NCBI GenBank assembly: GCA_029580855.1
Contig: JAKPQH010000166.1
Coordinates: 1-59,581 of the forward strand
Reading direction: 5' to 3'
Length of the DNA stretch: 59,581 nucleotides
Source of the DNA: a bacterium
Lineage (GTDB): Bacteria; Methylomirabilota; Methylomirabilia; Methylomirabilales; 2-02-FULL-66-22
Under the pieces are notes generated by a model that saw only the letters and a list, made by a program, of their open reading frames with translations, made no database searches and was not told where the DNA came from. Of this stretch, positions 55,149 to 59,581 are shown one piece after another. The translations under genes were made by a program, and so were the position numbers. Position 1 is the first letter of the stretch. Each line of letters opens with the position of its first letter.

Positions 55149-56606
55149 CTAGAGGTTGAGACCCAGGGGGTTGTCGTAGATCGTCCAGGCGGCGAAATAG
55201 ATGAACAGCGCCACCGACCAGACGACATTACAGACCACGATCCACATCTTCGGCTTGATGGGGCCGGGCAGGAGCTTGAAGTTCAAGTACGTGACCCCGA
55301 GGGTGAGAGCCGCGTGGACTGCGACGCCCGCCCAGTTGATGATGACCCAGAGGATGTAGGGGGTCCGCATCCACACCGTGATCATGCCGGCGCCGCAGAG
55401 AATAGCCATCATCAGGAAATACCAGAAGCGGTACGGGCGTCGGTCGGTGGCGTTGGTCTCCACGGCAACGACGTCCGCAAACATGCGCGAGATCCCGTCG
55501 TACACCGAGAACTGGCTGTCGAACAGCGCGAAGATCAGCACGATGATGAACAGGTACCAGCCGAACTGGCCGAAGGCCGATTTGAAGATCTCGGCCAGGA
55601 TAGTGGCGATCTTCACGCCGCTCGGGACTTGCATATTGTAGATGGTGGCAGCGGAATAACCGGCCAGGCTGGCGAAGTAGGTGAACAGGATCCCGCCCAG
55701 GATGATGAAGAACACCGCCAACGTCGTGGTGTTCATCCACAACCAGCCGCGAAACCGCTCGACCTCGTTCGGATTGTCCGTGTTGAACATATAGCCGCTC
55801 CGGCGAATCTCTTCGGCGGGGGCAATGAGGCCGGTGACGCGGCCGAAGTAGCTGGCCATCCCCATGCCCTTCTCGCGCACCCAGTAGGTGTGCCAGAAGT
55901 TCCAGAACCCGCCGGCAGGCTGGTTCAGGAACGGCCCGATGGCGGTGAGGGTGATCCCGGCCGGGATCGTACCAACGGCCACCCAGCCCCAGCTCACCTC
56001 GCGCACTGCGGCCCAGTTGGTCATGAAGATTGTCAGGAAGGCCAGGCCGAAGGTCGCGACGACGAAGCAGGCGTACATGATTTTTTCCAGCGTGTCGTAC
56101 ACCCGCTTGCTGCCCGCGAAGACGAAGAACACGACCCCGAGGGCCACCATGCCGACCCATTGCCACTGCGCGATGCCGAACATGGCCGCGACGCCCGCCG
56201 CCGCGCCGCCGATCCAGGCGGGCCAGCCCTGCTGGATGATGCAGAAGAGGGCCGTTACCCAGCCCCAGAACTTGGCGGGTTTGAGGCGGGTGAAACCCTG
56301 GAGCGCCGTCTCGCCGGTGGCGATGGTATACCGCGCGATCTCGTTGTTCAGGAGGAGCTGGAAGAAACAGGAGACGACGTATACCCAGTAGATCCCGACC
56401 CATTTGTTCGCGGCAACATAACCCGCCTGGTAGGCCTCGAAGCCGCCGACCGACAAAGCCCCCAACACGACGGCCGGTCCCGCCCACTTCAGAAAAGAAC
56501 CCAGCGTCTTCGGTGGCGGTGGGGGCATCTCCCGTACTTCCCAGGGGGGTTTGATGTCGCCGCCTGGAACCGTCCGGACAGCCTTGGATTTCGCCTGTTC
56601 TGCCAT
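55149..56606 (-). CDS. Nramp-related membrane transporter lacking canonical metal motifs
   Basis: 485 aa with about 11-12 hydrophobic segments. The start at 56606 follows AAAGGAGGTAAC. The first membrane region (GPAVVLGALSVGGFEAYQAG) and NNEIARYTIATGETALQGFTR align with Nramp-superfamily proteins of the GPG-x-G-E type, but the classical DPGN (TM1) and MPH (TM6) metal-binding motifs are absent. TM6 instead reads TAIGPFLNQPAGGFWNF. The substrate is therefore unknown and may not be Mn/Fe. The N-terminus has a Pro-rich cytosolic stretch. It is the only minus-strand gene I support here. Confidence 0.72.
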   Translation of the reverse strand: MAEQAKSKAVRTVPGGDIKPPWEVREMPPPPPKTLGSFLKWAGPAVVLGALSVGGFEAYQAGYVAANKWVGIYWVYVVSCFFQLLLNNEIARYTIATGETALQGFTRLKPAKFWGWVTALFCIIQQGWPAWIGGAAAGVAAMFGIAQWQWVGMVALGVVFFVFAGSKRVYDTLEKIMYACFVVATFGLAFLTIFMTNWAAVREVSWGWVAVGTIPAGITLTAIGPFLNQPAGGFWNFWHTYWVREKGMGMASYFGRVTGLIAPAEEIRRSGYMFNTDNPNEVERFRGWLWMNTTTLAVFFIILGGILFTYFASLAGYSAATIYNMQVPSGVKIATILAEIFKSAFGQFGWYLFIIVLIFALFDSQFSVYDGISRMFADVVAVETNATDRRPYRFWYFLMMAILCGAGMITVWMRTPYILWVIINWAGVAVHAALTLGVTYLNFKLLPGPIKPKMWIVVCNVVWSVALFIYFAAWTIYDNPLGLNL

Positions 56607-56874
56607 GGTGTTACCTCCTTTGAAAAAGGATATGGGACAGAACGCCTCCAAGGTGGATGCGCGGGCGACGCGACCGCTTTTGCGAGGGCTGGAAGAGTAT
56701 GGGAGAGTGAAGATGGTGCGCGTAAAAGCACGCGAGTCGGCTGCCTGGGGCGTTAACGATCGGTTGTGTAGGAAGCTCCCAGGGGGTGTCGAGCGCAACA
56801 AAACCGTCGCGGCGTTCGACCTGCTCACGCATGGTCTTTCCCCGGCCGGGTCAATTCCGGGTGAGCGTAGTACG
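56607..56874 (-). other. Long leader of the transporter gene
   Basis: About 265 nt between the minus-strand promoter and the start codon. It contains a 73-codon open frame (56832 to 56611) with GGGGAAAGACC before its ATG, encoding MREQVERRDGFVALDTPWEL and a basic tail. I see no recognised riboswitch (no yybP-ykoY core). It may be a regulatory leader or a small gene; evidence is weak. Confidence 0.35.
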
Positions 56875-56904
56875 CTCTTACCGCGAGTGGACGGCGTTTG
56901 TCAA
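56875..56904 (-). promoter_or_regulatory. Minus-strand promoter of the transporter gene
   Basis: On the minus strand TTGACA (56904-56899), an 18-nt spacer and TAAGAG (56880-56875). Confidence 0.6.
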
Positions 56905-56940
56905 GAGAGAAAATCCTTGTCAGTCCAGCTTCGGGTAGGG

Positions 56941-56967
56941 TTGACTTTTTTGAAGAATCAGTATAGA
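56941..56967 (+). promoter_or_regulatory. Possible promoter of the MBL-fold gene
   Basis: TTGACT (56941-56946) and TATAGA (56962-56967) are separated by 15 nt, shorter than ideal. The surrounding DNA is AT-richer than the genome. Confidence 0.45.
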
Positions 56968-57017
56968 CGATGTGTAAGGATGATCGGGAAATGCTTTGAC
57001 AATGAGGAGTGTGACCG

Positions 57018-57851
57018 ATGGATTCGCTGAAACTGAAGGTGATTTCTACCGATTACTGTTTTCGGGTCGACACTATTGGTGAGCACGGCCTTACCGTTTT
57101 GATTGAAAACGACTACGGGAAAATACTATTTGACACAGGGCAAGGTTTTGGAATCAGGCACAATCCGAAAATCTTGGGCTGGGATCTTTCGAATCTTGAT
57201 GCGATTGCAATAAGCCATGGACACAACGACCATATTGGAGGACTGAACGAGGTCTTGAAAATATGCAAAAGCGGCAAGGTAACTGTTTGCGGTCATAAGG
57301 ATATTTTCGCGAACCGTGTGAAAATTTACCCTTGGGGTGAAGGTCCAACTGGTCCTCCAAATACACAAGAAGAATATGAGGATGCGGGGGCAAAGTTTGT
57401 TTTCAATGATGTGCCGCTGGAGCTTGTCAAAGGAGTATCTTTAACCGGGCCCATTGAAAGAACCTTTGCCGAGACCAACACGACAGCACATTTTCAGGTG
57501 ATTGACGGTAAAAAGGTTCCGGATCCATTTCATGATGACCAAGCCCTGATCGTGGAAACCGGCAAAGGGCTAGTGATCGTGTTTGGATGCGCACACGCAG
57601 GCGTGATCAACACCATGAATCATGTAGAAAGATTGACAGGCGACAAGACGTTTTACGGTTTATTCGGAGGAACCCATCTTCTTGAAGCGAACGACGATGT
57701 GCTCAAGACGACATTGAAAGAAATAGAAAGGCGCGAAGTGAAGTTATTAGGTTTTAACCACTGTACCGGGCTGAGCTCTCTGGCTTTTTTCCACAGGAAT
57801 TTTTCCGGACATTCCTGTGATGCCAGCACGGGTTTTTCTGCAGAAATCTAG
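57018..57851 (+). CDS. MBL-fold metallohydrolase, probably with a replaced C-terminus
   Basis: 277 aa. The zinc motif ISHGHNDHIGGL (about residues 70-81), LFDTGQGFGI before it, FGCAHAGVINT (third His) and GFNHCTGL near residue 250 match the MBL subfamily annotated as 7,8-dihydropterin-6-methyl...synthase-like. AATGAGGAGTGTGACCG precedes the ATG. Base and codon use are much AT-richer than the neighbours, indicating transfer. The last 20 or so residues come from the GC-rich insert: family members normally end with an aromatic/VG block, which seems to survive near 58421-58470 as LWNRVCGKELGNQ. So the gene may be truncated. Confidence 0.82.
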   Translation: MDSLKLKVISTDYCFRVDTIGEHGLTVLIENDYGKILFDTGQGFGIRHNPKILGWDLSNLDAIAISHGHNDHIGGLNEVLKICKSGKVTVCGHKDIFANRVKIYPWGEGPTGPPNTQEEYEDAGAKFVFNDVPLELVKGVSLTGPIERTFAETNTTAHFQVIDGKKVPDPFHDDQALIVETGKGLVIVFGCAHAGVINTMNHVERLTGDKTFYGLFGGTHLLEANDDVLKTTLKEIERREVKLLGFNHCTGLSSLAFFHRNFSGHSCDASTGFSAEI

Positions 57852-58440
57852 GTCGATGGGGATTTGCCTTTGCAGGCTCCACGGGCAACCGCCGCTTCGC
57901 CTCTCCGCGAGACTGCTGGAACCGCCTCGGCGCTTCCCGCGGGTGCGCGCGAGTGTTTGCCGCACTGGGTGGCTGGGCCAAGCGCACACACCGACGACAA
58001 GGCCGAGCCGCCGGGCGGTCGGCCACCCCGCTCGGTCTCGTCGCTGCTCGCACGATGCGGATATGACAAGGCGGAGGGGATCTTGTGCGGCGAAAGATGC
58101 GAGCGGTGGCTTTATGGCAGTCGTCGCCTCGCCCCGCGAGGCTCCGCACATCGAACGGCGGGAAGGCGTGAATGCTGACCGACTGCCATCGCGCTGCGCG
58201 ATGTTCAACGATGACCGTTTGGTGGGTTTACGATAGAACGACAGGGGCGTCCACGGTGGGCGGTACCCGCAGGTTTCCCGCACGGCGCCTCCAATCCAGA
58301 GGGACGCAGAAGGCATACACTCCTTCGGGGTGGAGGGGCCGGTGCATTCCCGCGGGAGACCCCGGCCTCAACTTGTAATCGTGCGCGATCGTGAGAGGAG
58401 GTGTGAATGCCTGAAACGGTGGACCGGCAGTACTGTGGAA
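57789..58440. mobile_element. Possible GC-rich insertion with short inverted ends
   Basis: About 650 bp of GC-rich DNA lies between two AT-richer genes. TTCCACAG (57789-57796) and CTGTGGAA (58433-58440) are inverted at its edges. The left edge also holds a hairpin CACAGGAAT/ATTCCTGTG (57792-57819) and the palindrome TTTCTGCAGAAA. No transposase or other gene is supported inside. A MITE-like or decayed element is one reading. A noncoding RNA or intron is another. No target duplication is seen. Confidence 0.4.
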
Positions 58441-58515
58441 TCGGGTTTGCGGAAAGGAACTCGGAAACCAGTAGCTAAACGGGGCAGGCAATAATCTTAA
58501 AACGGGGGGTGTGTC

Positions 58516-59547
58516 ATGGAACTCCATTTTGTGAAAGCTACACCGGAGATAGTTACGTGGGGTTTTTATGATAACTCGAGGGCGCCAGCTTGCAAAATAG
58601 ACTCCGGCGATATCGTATGGTTTGAAGTCTTCAGCCATCATGCAGGGGATGCACCGGATTACATGATGGACGACGCCATCAGGGAGATTTATGAAACCAT
58701 CAAGATGGAAGACCGGGGCCCGGGCTGCCATCCAATGTCGGGGATGGTGTATATCAACGGGGTAAAACCTGGCGATGTAGTGGAGTGTCGGGTCTTGGAC
58801 CTGCGCTGTCGCCCCACAACACCCTATGGAATCAACTTCCAAGCCAACTGGGGTTTACTGTACGACACGCTCGGGAAGGAAGAGCATGTCACGCTCTATA
58901 AGATAGACGAAAAAACCGCTACGGCGGAAGCCGTATTCACGTACAAATATCCTGGCTTTTTGGGCACAAAAACCGGCCCGATAACCCCGCCGGAAACCGT
59001 TGATCGAAGACCAACCCTCAAGAATATTCGGGTTCCAATCAACTATCATATCGGGACAGCCGCCATGGCTCCCGCAGCCAGCGGGAAAATCAATACCATC
59101 CCTCCGGGAATTTTCGGCGGCAACATGGATCAACGCAACTGGAGCGTTGGAAGCTCCATGTATTTCCCGGCCCAAGTGCCTGGAGGATTGTTCTGTGTTG
59201 GGGACTGCCATTCCGCCGAGGGCGATGGTGAGGTATCGGGCACGGCCATAGAGACCAATATGAATTGTCTGGTTCAATTGATAGTAAGGGACGATATCAA
59301 GATCAACAACCCTGTTCTGGAAACACCCACCCGCTGGTTTACGCACGGGTTCAACAGTGATCTGGATGAAGCAACCCGTTTGGCTGTGCTGGAAATGGTC
59401 AATTTTTTGGGTGCGAACAAAGGACTTACAAAGACGGAAGCCTATTCTTTGATAAGTGTCGCCGGCGACGTCAACATTACCCAGGTGGTGGATCAAGAAA
59501 AAGGCGTACACTGTTCAATCAGGAAGGACATTTTTGCCATGAAATAA
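58516..59547 (+). CDS. Acetamidase/formamidase family protein
   Basis: 343 aa. It hydrolyses short amides to ammonia and a carboxylate; formamide and acetamide are the known family substrates. Landmarks are MDDAIREIYETIKMEDRGPG near the N-terminus (about residues 50-70), HPMSGMVYINGVKPGDVVEC, GIFGGNMDQRNW, and GDCHSAEGDGEVSGTAIE (about residues 235-252), the family's metal/active-site region. GGGGGGTGTGTC precedes the ATG. GC is lower than the main genome, so it shares the origin of the MBL-fold gene upstream. The window ends 34 nt after the stop. Confidence 0.93.
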   Translation: MELHFVKATPEIVTWGFYDNSRAPACKIDSGDIVWFEVFSHHAGDAPDYMMDDAIREIYETIKMEDRGPGCHPMSGMVYINGVKPGDVVECRVLDLRCRPTTPYGINFQANWGLLYDTLGKEEHVTLYKIDEKTATAEAVFTYKYPGFLGTKTGPITPPETVDRRPTLKNIRVPINYHIGTAAMAPAASGKINTIPPGIFGGNMDQRNWSVGSSMYFPAQVPGGLFCVGDCHSAEGDGEVSGTAIETNMNCLVQLIVRDDIKINNPVLETPTRWFTHGFNSDLDEATRLAVLEMVNFLGANKGLTKTEAYSLISVAGDVNITQVVDQEKGVHCSIRKDIFAMK

Positions 59548-59581
59548 GCACGGCAGGTGTGATTCAACCTCCCAAGAAATG

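Noticed and set aside
57817..58236. 139-codon frame inside the GC-rich insert
   Set aside because: No motif, no good ribosome site and alternative frames equally open, as expected in GC-rich DNA; not a transposase by any visible DDE, HUH or helix-turn-helix pattern.
57789..58440. Group II intron call for the insert
   Set aside because: Size fits a ribozyme-only intron, but no GTGYG 5' end and no domain V hairpin could be found by eye; kept only as an alternative.

Overview
The window is GC-rich double-stranded bacterial DNA from a Gram-negative organism. It carries a lipid A, Kdo and heptose pathway, BamA, Skp and Lol functions. Ribosomal and translation genes (rplM-rpsI, rpsB-tsf-pyrH-frr, prfB, lysS) are mixed with argC-argJ and a ClpC-type unfoldase. 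Together with the high GC this suggests an uncultivated Methylomirabilota (NC10/Rokubacteria-like) or deltaproteobacterial-type genome. That placement is an inference from gene content; no 16S gene is present.

Layout. (1) 1-12385: the right part of a prophage, one forward operon for a long non-contractile (siphovirus-type) tail. It runs from a partial head-closure gene through tail completion, tail terminator, tail tube, a frameshifted tail chaperone pair, tape measure and distal tail protein, then three consecutive genes whose products start with signal peptides, then hub/fibre-like proteins. No integrase, capsid or lysis gene is in view. (2) 12386-12822: the prophage/host junction with an inverted-repeat cluster and the rplM promoter. 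(3) 12823-23243: host housekeeping genes (rplM, rpsI, argC, argJ, rpsB, tsf, pyrH, frr, cdsA, lnt, prfB with its +1 recoding site, and a small conserved protein). (4) 23302-27005: lysS and a single LolC/E-type permease with LolD. (5) 27602-30226: clpC with its own promoter and terminator. (6) 30329-46684: an envelope operon: bamA, skp/ompH, lpxD (broken by an apparent 1-nt insertion), fabZ, lpxA, lpxI, a Gfo/Idh oxidoreductase, lpxB, waaA, lpxK, a lipid A acyltransferase, a WaaF-GmhB fusion, a WaaC-like heptosyltransferase, a DUF3108 protein and a nucleotide-sugar epimerase. (7) 46739-49040: a TPP riboswitch with terminator ahead of an NCS1 permease (CytX-like) and a TenA-like protein, a thiamine-precursor salvage unit. 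(8) 49110-55064: ketopantoate reductase-like protein, cobalamin-dependent methionine synthase and a class V aminotransferase. (9) 55149-56606 (minus strand): an Nramp-related membrane transporter lacking the canonical metal motifs, converging on the aminotransferase over a shared terminator. (10) 57018-59547: a clearly lower-GC pair, an MBL-fold hydrolase and an acetamidase/formamidase, separated by a GC-rich noncoding insert that seems to have replaced the hydrolase C-terminus. This block looks horizontally acquired.

Working together, region 6 holds most of lipid A assembly from UDP-GlcNAc acylation (LpxA, LpxD) through LpxI, LpxB, LpxK, Kdo transfer, late acylation and heptose addition. LolCDE and BamA deliver outer-membrane lipoproteins and barrels. 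Regions 7-8 group thiamine, pantothenate and methionine/one-carbon functions. The most notable signals are two programmed frameshifts, the exported tail-module proteins, degenerate 7/8-bp repeat arrays in two intergenic regions, the WaaF-GmhB fusion, and the disrupted low-GC island at the right end.
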